64,000 nt of DNA from Zasmidium citrigriseum (taxonomy: Eukaryota > Ascomycota > Dothideomycetes > Mycosphaerellales > Mycosphaerellaceae): contig NHNW01000010.1 in assembly GCA_002786025.1 (NCBI GenBank), forward strand, positions 124,001-188,000, in the 5' to 3' direction. Shown here piece after piece: positions 8,278 to 18,839 of the stretch. A program made the position numbers and the translations under genes. The notes below the pieces were generated by a model. That model was not told the DNA's origin and did not search any database. It saw only the letters and a program-made list of their open reading frames with translations. Each line of letters starts with the position of its first letter. The stretch's first letter is position 1.

Positions 8278-9581
8278 ATGGCCACATCGGATGAGCACGA
8301 TTTAAAATGCCTGACCATCGAAGAGCTCGAGCGCCATGCACACGACATGATGGACAAGCAAACTCGGGACTACTACAATGAGGGGGCAGATTCCGGGTCG
8401 ACTCTGAGAGAAAACAGCACGGCTTACGAAAAATATCGAATTCGACCGCGAGTCCTGCGAGATGTCTCAATAGTCGACACGAGTGTCAACATCTTTGGCC
8501 ACAAGAACAGCGTTCCATTAGGCGTTGCCCCAACTGCGATGCAATGTCTTGCCCACTCTGATGGTGAACTTGGGACAGCTCGAGCCTGCAAGAACGCCGG
8601 AATCGTGATGGGACTGTCGAGCTTTGCAACGAAGACCTTGGAAGAGGTTGCAGAGGCCAGCGAGGACAATCCAAATGTTTTGCAACTCTATCTTTTTGAA
8701 GACAAGGAACATAGTCGCAAGCTCATCCAACGGGCTAAGAAGGCTGGTTTCAAAGCGGTTTTTCTGACGGTTGATACTCCGTTTCTCGGTAGGAGGAACC
8801 TTGAGATTAGGAATCAGTTCAAATTGCCACCACACTTTAAGGTGAGTCTAAGTCATCAGGTACAGGTCCTGCCTTCAAGCTGACCGATGAGCAGGTCGCA
8901 AATTTTGCAGAAGACAGCACCGGCCCATCCAACGATGACTCCAGCAGACCGCCACTGAAACGACAGCCAAGCCAGGCTGGCCATCATGATGGGGAGAAGT
9001 GGGTATCACCTACTGGTCCAGTGACTTTTCATACTCACGCCGCAAACCCGACACTCACCTGGGAGAACGACATCGATTGGCTGAAGAAAGAGTGCCAGCC
9101 TGAGATGCAAGTATGGGTCAAGGGAATTGCGACAGGTGACGACGCGATCCTGGCACTCCATCACGGAGTGGATGGCATCGTGGTTTCGAATCATGGAGGT
9201 CGGCAGTTGAACGGTGCACTCGCTACGATAGATGCCCTTCCGGAGATCGGTATGCAGTGTTCGATATTACGAAAAGTTACGTGCTGACGTGAAGCAGTTG
9301 CGGCGGTGGGATGCAAAATCCCGATCCATGTCGATGGCGGTATCAGGCATGGGACCGACGTCTTCAAAGCTCTTGCTCTGGGCGCTGATTTCGTCTGGAT
9401 CGGCCGACCCGTGCTATGGGGTTTGGCGTATAAGGGCCAGGCCGGAGTGGAGTTGGCTCTGAAGTTGCTCAGCGACGAAATCAAGCTCTGCATGGCGCTG
9501 GCAGGGACGACGAAAGTGTCCGACATCACGAAGGAATACCTCGTCAAGATGGATAGGAGTGGATTCATCTCTCGGCTGTAG
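8278..9581 (+). CDS. FMN-dependent (S)-2-hydroxy-acid oxidase (glycolate/lactate oxidase-like), C-terminal SRL
   Basis: Three exons, 8278-8841, 8895-9249 and 9298-9581, encode 400 residues; the introns are 53 and 48 nt. The family oxidises 2-hydroxy acids to 2-oxo acids using FMN. Visible blocks are the N-terminal [28 protein letters not shown] (FMN-binding barrel strand), the VDTPFLGRR segment, [12 protein letters not shown] (FMN-contacting Lys), [14 protein letters not shown] (catalytic His with Arg) and [21 protein letters not shown] (FMN phosphate site). There is no cytochrome b5 domain, so it is not a mitochondrial cytochrome b2. The region after PPHFK carries an extended, charged loop-4 segment. 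The protein ends in Ser-Arg-Leu, a PTS1-type tripeptide, which suggests peroxisomal import. Exact substrate (glycolate, lactate or longer chain) is not decidable. It is tail-to-tail with polymerase kappa, 87 bp apart. Confidence 0.9.
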
Positions 9582-9668
9582 TTGGAGACTGGCTCCTCAT
9601 CTTTATTGTTTATCCTTTTGTATAGCGTATGGGTATCTGGATCCAGGGCGTCCTTCAAGCGCTAGAAA

Positions 9669-11780
9669 TCAAGAGAAGAAAGACTTCTTGTCCCGTTTAT
9701 TAGTGTCGCCGCGACTATTGCTGGTGCTCGCATCATTCTGGGGTCTTCCGCGCTTCCTCTTTGCAGTTGATGCTTGCATGAGGGGATGCAGAACGCGTTC
9801 TGGCGGCGTGTCCTCCTTGACGATCTCTTTGATGGTCTGTCGAGACAGACATCCGTCAATATGGGCATTGAACGCCTTTTCCTCCGCCGCTTGAGCAATG
9901 CCACAGATGGGACAAGACCACTGTTCGGGCGGCTTGTGGATAGGCTCCTCAATTTTCGCTTCTTCCTCGAGCACCGAACGCCAGGCGAAGCCGTTACCAT
10001 ATCTCCGATAATCCGATGGCGTGCCGTCTGGGTTGTAGGAGGTCTCATCAGCGGTGTTGTCTTTCTGATACTCCTGCGAAAGCTGCTCCAGTGTCGCCAT
10101 ATCATCTTCACGCTCTCGGCGAGCAGCATCCTCGAACTCGGCATCTGGCCATTTTTGCCAGCCGTCCTCATCTAATTCCACATCTGTCGAGTCGTTTGCA
10201 GATTTGCCGGCCAAAGTCTTTGGCACTTGGCGCGCTCGCCCAAAGAAATCTACTTGGTCCTTCTTGGTTGAGACTAGATGTGTACATCGCAGCCCCATCA
10301 ATCGCAGTTTCATGCCAGGCATCTCCTTCTCAAGCTTCGCCAGCATTGGCAAGCTGAAATGGTACAGATCGTCTGCCGTGTAGACAGCCTTGGGCGGCTG
10401 CACCTGTCGCGAAAAGACCTCATACGTGTGTAGCTTGATCTTCAGCACCAATGTCCTTCCTTTGAACTCAGTCCGCTGGAGGTCCTTCTCTAGTTCTTCG
10501 GCGGTCCACCTGAGCTTTTGCCGTAGTTCTTTCGGGTCTGCCATATCGTGAAAGGTTGATTCCGTGCCAACACTCTTTCGTTCGAACTCCTCTGCTGGTC
10601 TGACGTCTGTCCGACCCAGTCCAAGATAGACTCCCATCAAAAATTCGAAGGCCTTCTCGCCGAATAACCGACGAAGAAAGTGTCTTTGAGGGTAGATGTC
10701 CCCGCATGTCTTGATACCAATCGAGTCCAGCTCTCGCTCCATCACGCGGCCGATGCCATTGACCTTGCGGGTCGACAGATCGCGCATGAAGTTTACGATG
10801 GTTGTGCGGTCAGAAGCCAGCCGGAACTGACCATTGGGCTTATTCTTGTTACTGCAGATCTTTGCAAGTTTCGCGTTGGCGGCAATACCAGCAGAGATGG
10901 TGATCTTAGTCTCTTGAAAGACCTGAGCTCTCATCTGGCTCACTGCATCCTCGGGCTCCATGTTGTTATCCATGCAGAATTGAGTGATATTGAGATAGGC
11001 TTCGTCAATGCTGGCCGACTCAAAGCGTGGGTCGTACTGCGTCAAGACGGCACGCACTTCTTTTGCTTTGGCGGTGTACTTCTCAAAGTTGAGAGGAAGA
11101 TGGATCAAAGAAGGACAGAGTTTGTCTGCGACGAAACCTGCCATTCCACTGCGGCATCCGTACTTGCGAGCCACATAGTTGCAGGTGGTGAGCACTCCCA
11201 TGCCCACCGCAAATGGTACCTCCTTGAGCTCTGGACGATCTAGCTCTTCGACAGCAGCATAGAAGGCGTCGCAATCCACGTGCACAATGACTTGGGACAA
11301 GTCTCTTCCATACTCCAGCTCTGTGATGTAGTCATCCGCCTTCTTGATATCACTCTTCAGGCCGCCCTGTGACTGAATGCGCTCCAGCTCCCGCTTCTTG
11401 GCGAGTATCTGATTGATCTTCTGCGTAAGACTCTTGTCCCTGACCTCCTCATTGTTGAAGTACTTCGAGCCTTTCGAAGCGTTGTAAATCGTCTCGGCGA
11501 CACTTTGCTGATCGACGCCATCTTGGCCTGACTTGGTGAGCGACGGGCCGAGCAGATGGTACTTTAGACTGTGGTGTTGAGAGGGCTGAGGAAGACCTGT
11601 CGTTGGGTCTGTTTGAGGCTCGAGTGCATGTTCGGTATCGTCTCGGTCATCGATGGCAGCGTTCTCCCCGTTCTCCTTGAGAGCCTCTGCACGCTCGTCG
11701 GTGGTCTCGATTATGTTGATATCTCTATGATTCTCTTCCCCAATATCTTTATCGTCATTTTCTCCATCGGTCTCGGTCAT
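9669..11780 (-). CDS. DNA polymerase kappa (Y-family, DinB type) with UBZ zinc finger
   Basis: Error-prone translesion polymerase that extends past bulky and minor-groove lesions. The 703-residue protein is one exon. The ATG at 11780 (MTETDGEN) is chosen over a longer open frame reaching 12134, whose extra N-terminus looks like translated 5' UTR. After an acidic N-terminus come the pol-kappa N-clasp (SLTQKINQILAKKRELERIQ), the palm with IVHVDCDAFYAAVEELDRP and ESASIDEAYLNIT (metal-binding carboxylates), the HhH region VNGIGRVMERELDSIGIKT, and the little finger. Near the C-terminus WSCPICGIAQ...FNAHIDGC is a UBZ-type finger that would bind ubiquitinated PCNA. The chain ends KKSFFS, loosely like a PCNA-interaction tail. 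Acts in the nucleus. Confidence 0.95.
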   Translation of the reverse strand: MTETDGENDDKDIGEENHRDINIIETTDERAEALKENGENAAIDDRDDTEHALEPQTDPTTGLPQPSQHHSLKYHLLGPSLTKSGQDGVDQQSVAETIYNASKGSKYFNNEEVRDKSLTQKINQILAKKRELERIQSQGGLKSDIKKADDYITELEYGRDLSQVIVHVDCDAFYAAVEELDRPELKEVPFAVGMGVLTTCNYVARKYGCRSGMAGFVADKLCPSLIHLPLNFEKYTAKAKEVRAVLTQYDPRFESASIDEAYLNITQFCMDNNMEPEDAVSQMRAQVFQETKITISAGIAANAKLAKICSNKNKPNGQFRLASDRTTIVNFMRDLSTRKVNGIGRVMERELDSIGIKTCGDIYPQRHFLRRLFGEKAFEFLMGVYLGLGRTDVRPAEEFERKSVGTESTFHDMADPKELRQKLRWTAEELEKDLQRTEFKGRTLVLKIKLHTYEVFSRQVQPPKAVYTADDLYHFSLPMLAKLEKEMPGMKLRLMGLRCTHLVSTKKDQVDFFGRARQVPKTLAGKSANDSTDVELDEDGWQKWPDAEFEDAARREREDDMATLEQLSQEYQKDNTADETSYNPDGTPSDYRRYGNGFAWRSVLEEEAKIEEPIHKPPEQWSCPICGIAQAAEEKAFNAHIDGCLSRQTIKEIVKEDTPPERVLHPLMQASTAKRKRGRPQNDASTSNSRGDTNKRDKKSFFS

Positions 11781-12272
11781 CGTGACATGGCGGGTGGTGG
11801 TGGGGTTGTATTTGTTGGACGCTCCTGCGAGACGCGCCTGAAGACGTGACGACAAACTTCGTGACGTCGATCGGCAGACGCGATGTCGTCGGGCCGAGCC
11901 AGCCGATCCGGACCAAAAAGCCATCCCAAGGATCCTTGCTGGCGGGAGGGCATTGTTTACGGACTTCAAGACGCTCAGTGCTGCCACCATCGCTTGACTC
12001 ACCCAAATTGCTGCTATTGCACCGCCCGCTCCTGCTATTTCCTGGCCCCGCCGCCGCCTTGCTGGACGATTCGAACAAAACAGGGCGCACTCGTCCACGT
12101 CGCTCCTGCCGAACGCCGTCCCCGATCCTTTCACATGTCAACACCTGCCTCTGCGGCTCGACCAGAGAGTGGGCGGTGAGGCTACGACAACACCACCGAC
12201 GGCCCTCCCGGACTGCGCAACGTTGGTCGGCGTGCAGATGCGGCGTCAACGTCGGTGACGGTGACACCCGCC
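11781..12272. promoter_or_regulatory. Divergent intergenic region, pol kappa / coiled-coil gene
   Basis: 492 bp between the chosen ATGs. Both strands stay open for long stretches here because of high GC, but in-frame ATGs with family-like N-termini occur only at the chosen starts. It probably holds both promoters and 5' UTRs; no confident motif seen. Confidence 0.5.
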
Positions 12273-14378
12273 ATGTCGTCGGACCGCAATCCCAATCGCC
12301 CACCGCTGAAGCCCGCCCTTGCTTCGACCAGGACTGCAAGAACTCCGCTGGCCCCGCGCATTGCTGGCAATGCGACCTCCACCCCCTCCACCGCAAGGCC
12401 CGCCGCGCCTAGATTGCCTACGAACAGAACCCCGGTCGTGTCACCGAGACTCAAGCAGCAAGACGAGACACCGCCAAAGGCACCGCCAGGAACGTTGAAT
12501 GTCACACCGCGCTCGTATGGAAGAGGCTCCAGGGTTGAGAGTACACAGAGCTCGCCTAGTCAGGATGACCTGTTGAGTGAAACGAGGGCGCGTGGCACGC
12601 TTGGACCTAGAGATACGGCCTCGAGTCGGAGTAGCGCTGTCAGTGGGGTCAGTCAGGGACTCAGCGCAATGCAGAGCGGGACACGCTCAGCCAGACCAAA
12701 AAGTGTGGTCGGAGACAATACATCGAAATCGCCGCCTTTGGTGCGATCGCCGGGATACGCAGACCTCAACCACCCGGCGAAAGAAAGCATAGAGAGCCGA
12801 TTCTTTCATGCCAGTGATGTGCAGAAGCATGAGCCGGCTCCCAAGAAGCCAGAGCCCAAGAAGGCACCTACATTCTTCTATGCGGACGGAAAGGAAGATT
12901 CACGTGCAGCTCCTCCACCGAAGGCTCCCTCGCCCGTATTGTCAGCGATGTCCGAGAAGCGATCCTCAAATCCGTGGATGAAGCCAGACGCAGCCTCCAA
13001 TCCGTCCAAGAGCCCACCAATGCTATCACCATCGCTTGCTACAGCCTCGCTAGCTTCGCCATATTTCGCGACTCCAGTCACACCCCAATCTCAACTTCGG
13101 TCGCCCTCGCCAAGTCGAGAGAACATTCATTTATCCTATCGTAAAGGTGCATCTCAAATATTTGGAACACGGCCTTCGCCGTCGACAACAACGCCTGCAC
13201 ATGTATCGACCCTACCACACGCTGCAGAAGCCCAGCGTCCAAGCATCACAGCGTTGCACCGCAAGTCCACCAGTCTTTCATCGATCGAATCCGGCAATTC
13301 TCAGCAAGCGCGAAGACGCTCCGCGACTGGCGCAGATAATGCTCTTTCGACGTCCCCTCTCACACATGAGATCAAGAGTGCTATTCTTCCCCGCATCAAC
13401 AGCCCACCAGCTGATTTGCCTTCGATCGACACGTCCCTGGCATCGCCATCCGCCATAGGGTCCCCACCACAAGGTGCCTTGAGCCCGACAAAACATGCCT
13501 CCGAAATTGCCGCGGATGCAAGGCGCGAGAGGAAAGTACTCGATCTGGAAATTTCGAATAGCTCACTTCTTGCGATCAATGCGAGCTTGGAACGAGAAGT
13601 TCGAAGACAGAAAGCTGAGTTGAAACGCTTTAGGCGCCTGTCCCGCGCAGGTCGCTTCTCCATGCAAAGTAGCGACCTGCAGAGGCGGGCTTCCGATGGT
13701 CTTAGCACATTGGGAGAGGAGGGTACTGAAGACGAAGACGACGACATGAGCGCAGCTGGCCTGGCGGACGAGCAAGATGAACTGAGCGATTCCGAGGACG
13801 GTAGCCTCTTGAGCGGTGGGGATCCTTTGTCTCCGGGCTCCCAGTCGAATAAGGAGCAAGATCGATTAGCGAAAGATGAAAGGCGCCTGCGTGTTGACCT
13901 TGCAAAACACAAGGAACTCCTGGTACAGAGCCAGGCAATGAATCAGAGCATCAAACGATGCATGTACGCAACTGAGGAAATGTTGAGGGAAGGCAAAGCA
14001 GCTCTGCAATACAATGTGCGGGTTTCTGACGTGAAACTTGGAGGTCGCATCCGGTTTAATGATGACGAAGAGGACGATATTGAGGTGGATGACAATGTCA
14101 CCGACGATGGAATGGAGACCGCCAAGGGTTTGATTGATGTTTGGCGAGGCATTCGGACGAACGTTGAGGGGTCTGAAAACTCTGGCGATCGTGATTCCGG
14201 TATCGAAGTGGACAAACCGCTGAGCCATGTCTCGGCTCGATTATCGAATTCGACGAACCTTTCCCATGATTCTGGACGGCCACCAGGAGATGCAGGCCAT
14301 CAAGCAGCTACGACTACCGACACAGGATACCAGCCAGCAGGGGGCTCGGCAATGGCTTTGTCGAATGGAGCTTCGTAG
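12273..14378 (+). CDS. Conserved fungal coiled-coil protein of unknown function
   Basis: Single-exon 701-residue protein. The ATG at 12273 (MSSDRNPNRPP) is the first ATG in frame; the frame runs open slightly further upstream but only from GTG. Residues 1-400 are Ser/Pro-rich and disordered, with many SP/TP sites (KSPPLVRSP, SPSLATASLASPYFATP). A strong coiled coil lies at ~407-462, around LEISNSSLLAINASLEREV and QKAELKRFRRLSRAGR. An acidic stretch follows, then a second helix at ~526-590 (RLAKDERRLRVDLAKHKELL, YATEEMLREGKAAL). The LEISNSSLLAIN block looks like the conserved signature of an otherwise disordered family. I do not recognise a named function; cytoskeletal or cell-cycle scaffolding would be speculation. 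Divergent from pol kappa. Confidence 0.75.
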   Translation: MSSDRNPNRPPLKPALASTRTARTPLAPRIAGNATSTPSTARPAAPRLPTNRTPVVSPRLKQQDETPPKAPPGTLNVTPRSYGRGSRVESTQSSPSQDDLLSETRARGTLGPRDTASSRSSAVSGVSQGLSAMQSGTRSARPKSVVGDNTSKSPPLVRSPGYADLNHPAKESIESRFFHASDVQKHEPAPKKPEPKKAPTFFYADGKEDSRAAPPPKAPSPVLSAMSEKRSSNPWMKPDAASNPSKSPPMLSPSLATASLASPYFATPVTPQSQLRSPSPSRENIHLSYRKGASQIFGTRPSPSTTTPAHVSTLPHAAEAQRPSITALHRKSTSLSSIESGNSQQARRRSATGADNALSTSPLTHEIKSAILPRINSPPADLPSIDTSLASPSAIGSPPQGALSPTKHASEIAADARRERKVLDLEISNSSLLAINASLEREVRRQKAELKRFRRLSRAGRFSMQSSDLQRRASDGLSTLGEEGTEDEDDDMSAAGLADEQDELSDSEDGSLLSGGDPLSPGSQSNKEQDRLAKDERRLRVDLAKHKELLVQSQAMNQSIKRCMYATEEMLREGKAALQYNVRVSDVKLGGRIRFNDDEEDDIEVDDNVTDDGMETAKGLIDVWRGIRTNVEGSENSGDRDSGIEVDKPLSHVSARLSNSTNLSHDSGRPPGDAGHQAATTTDTGYQPAGGSAMALSNGAS

Positions 14379-15425
14379 AACGATGTATCCTTGAAGACGA
14401 AAACGTTCCCTCTGAAGATACGACGATCGCTGGGTTCACGCCCACGTAGAGGCATAAAGAGCGACTTCTGATGAATATTAAGGGGATTCCGGTGCCATGT
14501 CTGTGGTTTGAGTATCTCAAACAGGTTGAATTCTCGGTTCCGTGGAGTAGTCTGGACTCGGGACCAAGATCTGTCAAGGGGCGTTTGGAGAACGAAGCAC
14601 GAGCGCGAAACGGAACGACAACCTGATCGCGACGCCTTCGCAGACTCAACGAACGCGACGTTTAAGAGATGGCCGGACTGGAAAGAGTAACATACTGACG
14701 CAATGCCAATCGTTTGCGTCCTTGCTTTTGAACATGTACATAGCACTACCCGCAAGATACCCCATTTCGTTTGTTGAAGGAGAAGGCCCGGCATGCACTG
14801 GCTGGCAACGGGTCGGCGTTTTGTTTGGATCATCGAGTACTGGTCGTTTGGGGTTTGGTTTGATTGAACACTGCTGGTATGAGGATACCCAACTCTGGTT
14901 AGAGCTGCTGTGATTGTAGATGATAGTTTTCGAGGGACAAGACGTCTCGCAATTCCACTCCAGTCGAATGAACGAGTCTACCAAATGGCGAATTTCAGTG
15001 GTTCTTTGTCTTCAAATGTGATCTTCTTCAGCCTGAAAGCGTGACACCGAGAATTGTTGGGTCACTCATCTACGCAAAGGGGAGGGAGAAGGGTGAAGTC
15101 GGTCGGCCGAAAGGAGAAGGCGCGAGTGCCGGTCAACCTGCTGGACCTTCCATCAAGACAAATCTCAACCACTGTCATCTTCACACCACGTATACAATCC
15201 TCGCCTGCTCGACAAGACGAGCACTCCGCGGTTGAAGGTAAGGAGATTTCACGTCTTCTGTTCTAGACTATATTTCCTTATCTCCGTCCATCTCCACATC
15301 TTGCGCAAATTGGAGCTGACTTCAAATCCCTTTGAAGACACCCAATCATTCACCCATTTCTCCCAATACGCCACATCACCATCCCTGCTGAGCTCGGATC
15401 AGAAAAAACTACAAGATCCAAGGAA
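14379..15425. other. Intergenic, 1.05 kb
   Basis: 3' region of the coiled-coil gene and promoter/5' UTR of the alpha/beta hydrolase. Small open frames here have no family features. No RNA gene or repeat seen. Confidence 0.55.
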
Positions 15426-16619
15426 ATGGACTTCATGAAGTCCCTGATTCTTCTGCAGCCCGCCAAATCCAGGGACCGCCGGGATTGGTACATTGCGTTA
15501 ACGGCGCCGGCGATTGGTTTCCTGGCGGCGAGGCTGATTGCCAATCTTGTATCCGCTGCCGTGTACAATGGGATCCCTCGACGACCGCAGATTCTGAGGG
15601 CGCCTGGTCGAGATCAGGATGTGCCGTATCCGCCGGATGCGTTGCCTGGAGGCCGTGATGTTGAGACGCCGTGGGGGAATACTAGTGTGTATGAATGGGG
15701 GCCGGAAGATGGGAGGAGAGTTCTGTTTGTCCATGGAATTTCGACGCCGTGTGTTGCGTTTGCGCGGTTGGCGAAGATTCTTGTGGAGAGGGGGTGTAGA
15801 GTGATGGTGTTTGATCTTTTTGGGAGGGGATATTCTGATGCTCCTGATCCGACGGTCTACAGACAGGATATTGGGCTGTTCAGCTCGCAGATCTTTGCGG
15901 TGCTTTCTTCTTCGAAATTGAATTGGATGGAAGGCTTCGCGATGGTTGGGTATTCGCTGGGAGGCGGAATCTCTGCTGAGTTTTGCTCTTACTATCCAGA
16001 CTTGGTGCGAAGCCTGGTCTTGATTTGCCCTGGAGGTATAACTCGACCATTCAACCTCAGCACTGCCAGTAAGCTCATGTATAGTGGAGGTCTTCCCGAG
16101 TTTGTGGTCAATTGGTGGACGGGAAGGACGTTGAGAGCTGCGAGTGAGGTGAAAGCGACGAAAGGAAAGCAACATTCGACAAAGGAGATTCCAGACGACC
16201 ATCGAGCACACGCTGAGAACAGCTCTTTCCCAATCTTGGTGGACAGGCCAACGGCATCAGCCGCCAGTGTTGTGGCATGGCAAGTCGCTGCGCATCCAGG
16301 CTTCGTCCCGTCTTTCGTCAGCTCCGTGAAGTACGCTCCTATCCATGATGGGCATGAGCGGTGGAGGATGATCGGACAGCGATGTGACGAGGCGCGAAGG
16401 TCTAAGGGCAAAGGAGAATTGAAGGAGGATAAGGTGCTATTGCTGCTGGGCGAGCAGGACATGGTCATCTCGTCCAGAGAAACGGCCCAAGACGCCTCAT
16501 CGGTGCTTGGGAAGGAGAATGTCTGTCCGGTCATCCTACCAGGCGGCCATGACCTGCCGATTGCGAACAGTGATGGCTGTGCAAGGACGATCTGTGATTT
16601 CTGGTCTGGTCAAATGTGA
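15426..16619 (+). CDS. Alpha/beta hydrolase with N-terminal membrane anchor
   Basis: Single-exon 397-residue protein. Residues ~20-50 (WYIALTAPAIGFLAARLIANLVSAAVY) form one hydrophobic segment, a likely membrane anchor. The hydrolase fold follows: oxyanion-hole region VLFVHGIS, the strand VMVFDLFGRGYSDAP, and the nucleophile elbow GYSLGGG with Ser177. The late acid is probably in LLLGEQDMVI and the catalytic His in LPGGHDLPI. A variable lid lies between ~235 and 290. This is the AB-hydrolase-1 type (esterase, lipase or epoxide-hydrolase-like); GYSLGG and the membrane anchor argue for a lipid- or ester-directed enzyme, but the substrate is unknown. It is the last gene before the gene-poor island. 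Confidence 0.85.
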   Translation: MDFMKSLILLQPAKSRDRRDWYIALTAPAIGFLAARLIANLVSAAVYNGIPRRPQILRAPGRDQDVPYPPDALPGGRDVETPWGNTSVYEWGPEDGRRVLFVHGISTPCVAFARLAKILVERGCRVMVFDLFGRGYSDAPDPTVYRQDIGLFSSQIFAVLSSSKLNWMEGFAMVGYSLGGGISAEFCSYYPDLVRSLVLICPGGITRPFNLSTASKLMYSGGLPEFVVNWWTGRTLRAASEVKATKGKQHSTKEIPDDHRAHAENSSFPILVDRPTASAASVVAWQVAAHPGFVPSFVSSVKYAPIHDGHERWRMIGQRCDEARRSKGKGELKEDKVLLLLGEQDMVISSRETAQDASSVLGKENVCPVILPGGHDLPIANSDGCARTICDFWSGQM

Positions 16620-18469
16620 GAGTTGTTTGAGGAGTGCTTCGTTGCAGCGTTCGAGCGAGACGATACAGATCAAACAAGATAGAGGCTAGAGACAAGACGC
16701 TCGACTTGATTACTCACAATTCCTAGATAAAACAGCCTTTCTTCTTCAATGAAATGTCTAGACCAGTCCTTGAAATCAAAGTGGCCGTGATCTGATACCT
16801 ATGGCCATCCTGATGTCTCATCCGCGATGTCGAGATACGGTCCTTGGAAGCTGTCACGATGGAGGAGGCTGTTCCTCGCCGCGGCGAGATAGAATGAAGT
16901 CCAAGACCTGGCGGTAAGAGCGCGATGTGTTGAAATCGTCTCATCACGAAAGCTGTGACACGACTAAACGAGTGCGAGAAAAGCTCATCTTACTGTCAAC
17001 ATTCACTTACCTGGGCCAAGAGGGTCCAGCCACCGCTTTTTCCGACATTGGCACAGCAGATCCCCGTCGGGTACGTTTCATACCAGTAGCGTCGTCAAAT
17101 GTTTCGTTTTCTCAATGGCAGTCTTCATACAGCTGCTCTTCGGGACCGCTGTATTCTGGGAAATTGCAAGGTCGGCTTTTGGAGCCGAAGGAGGAAGCCA
17201 GCAATGCGTCTGGAGTAAGAGATGTTTCTTCAGACAGCGTGAGGTGTTTGAAGATAGCCCAAGTTCGACATGTATGCGTGGTCCACGAGAGCGGTACGAG
17301 TGCTGCGCTAGCCGGTATCGTAGAAGAAGTGCATTGATGATGTATTTCAGGTCCATCTTGCAACACCGGCAACAGTCAGCAGGCGTCATATGGCCGGCAG
17401 AGCAGTGTCAAAGAGCACCGAGGAGCTGGTTCAGGTATAGATTTACATCGCCTGCGGTACTGAATGCCAATTGGAAACAGTCGTGAGTTGGGTTGTCGTG
17501 GCTAGAGAACGCATTGGTCGAAACGGTGGCTGAAACATCGAAAGAGAAGGCCTTTTGCTGCATCCGTTGATGTAGATGTACATCTGGTCGTACCTTCGCA
17601 CAAGAACGAGCGGCATAGCACGGCAGTGGCAAAAGTCTTTCTACCCCAGGAGGATGTGCCAGGCATGGCTGGCCATGGTTATAACAGGAGAGGCCGATGG
17701 CGATAAGGTGGTGATGTGACAATGGCTCGGAATATCTGACCAGTCGTTGCGATAGAGTTCGAGGCCGAGTAATGCGGACGGTGTTGTCCCGACAAATTCT
17801 GCCAAATCTTCAGCTCTCAAGCAAGAGGCGTGCAGTTGTGATATAGCAGTAGTGGTCCAGCGGCGTGGTGCACTGCAATGCATGTGAATGAGAAAGGGAA
17901 GTGCGTCTCTCGACGGGCCACCCGTTCGCGTGTTGTCTCATATGATGATCTCGAGTCGTGGAGCCATTGGGTTGCATGAATCATGGTCGGATTCGAGGTC
18001 TCAGTCAGACGGCTGAGCATTGGCAGTTGGTTCCTGGAGCTATGGCATAACTGTAATGCGTGAGTTCAATAGCTTGAGGCCCACAAACCTGTTCCTGCGA
18101 AGTCGCGGCGAAAGGGTGGAGCGGTGACGGGAAGGGTTCCTCGATGAAGCTGCCTCGCCAGGACAAGAGGATCAACCCTGCTCCATCCCAAAGCGGCATT
18201 TCTGGTCTGGCCTGACGACGCGCTGAGGAGGTCGCGGCGCGTGAGAGATGAGCATTGTCATAGGCGTCGGCAAATGCAGCCCCCGTCGAACTACGCCAGC
18301 CGTTGTCTCGCCAGAGCAGCAGCAGCGTGATGCATCAGCCAGCCTGCGCGTGGCGAATTCGTACGAGCAGCACGAGCAGACGAGCATGCAGAAGTAGCTG
18401 TGCCAACGTGCCTTTACCCTCGCCGGCAAGGACGGCGACACTGCCGCAGCGGCAGGCGACTTGGCAGCA
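16620..18469. other. Gene-poor stretch left of the transposon, 1.85 kb
   Basis: Only short open frames without family features on either strand. CpA and TpG are frequent, so this stretch has not been through RIP. No tRNA, repeat or convincing spliced gene seen. Confidence 0.5.
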
Positions 18470-18477
18470 CTCAAACC
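18470..18477. repeat. Left target-site duplication CTCAAACC
   Basis: The 8-mer CTCAAACC abuts the left end of the element and recurs at 22443-22450 at the right end. Eight to eleven bp is the usual duplication length for Mutator-like elements. Chance identity is possible but unlikely at this spacing. Confidence 0.7.
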
Positions 18478-18485
18478 GGACTAGT

Positions 18486-18522
18486 ATATAATACCTACCT
18501 ATATTAGCGTTGCGCTACTGCA
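18486..18522 (+). repeat. Left terminal inverted repeat of the MULE
   Basis: 37 nt beginning ATATAATACCTACC and ending CGCTACTGCA. It matches the reverse complement of 22397-22434: the first 23 bases are identical, then a short imperfect stretch with one gap, then ten identical bases. The outermost eight bases (18478-18485) match the other end poorly except for the leading GG. Confidence 0.85.
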
Positions 18523-18839
18523 GTGTCCCCTGTCTGGGCCCACTGCGACCGATTGGTCGGCGTTTCTATGGCGACTATTACTAAACGCGCGATTATACGG
18601 TTATAGGTAACCTAGCCTAAGTACGAGACTATATATAAGGCTAAAGTTTTAGTAATAAGGACTAGTATAGAGCGATTTAAGGTGTTATTAAAGGTGTTAG
18701 AGGGTAAATTACTACGTAGGCGGCTAGTTATACTAACCTATAGGTATATATATATAATTAATACTAAAGAAAATATACTAAGGTATATAATAATACTAGG
18801 GGGGTAGTAGTAGAGAGGGTAGAGGGCGCTATAGAGCGT

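Noticed and set aside
11781..12134. N-terminal extension of polymerase kappa to 12134
   Set aside because: Arg/Ser/Ala-rich with no family match; MTETDGEN at 11780 fits the usual acidic start of fungal pol kappa.
17980..18060. Possible tRNA because of a GGATTCGAGGTC B-box-like string
   Set aside because: No matching acceptor stem, anticodon arm or A box could be folded around it.
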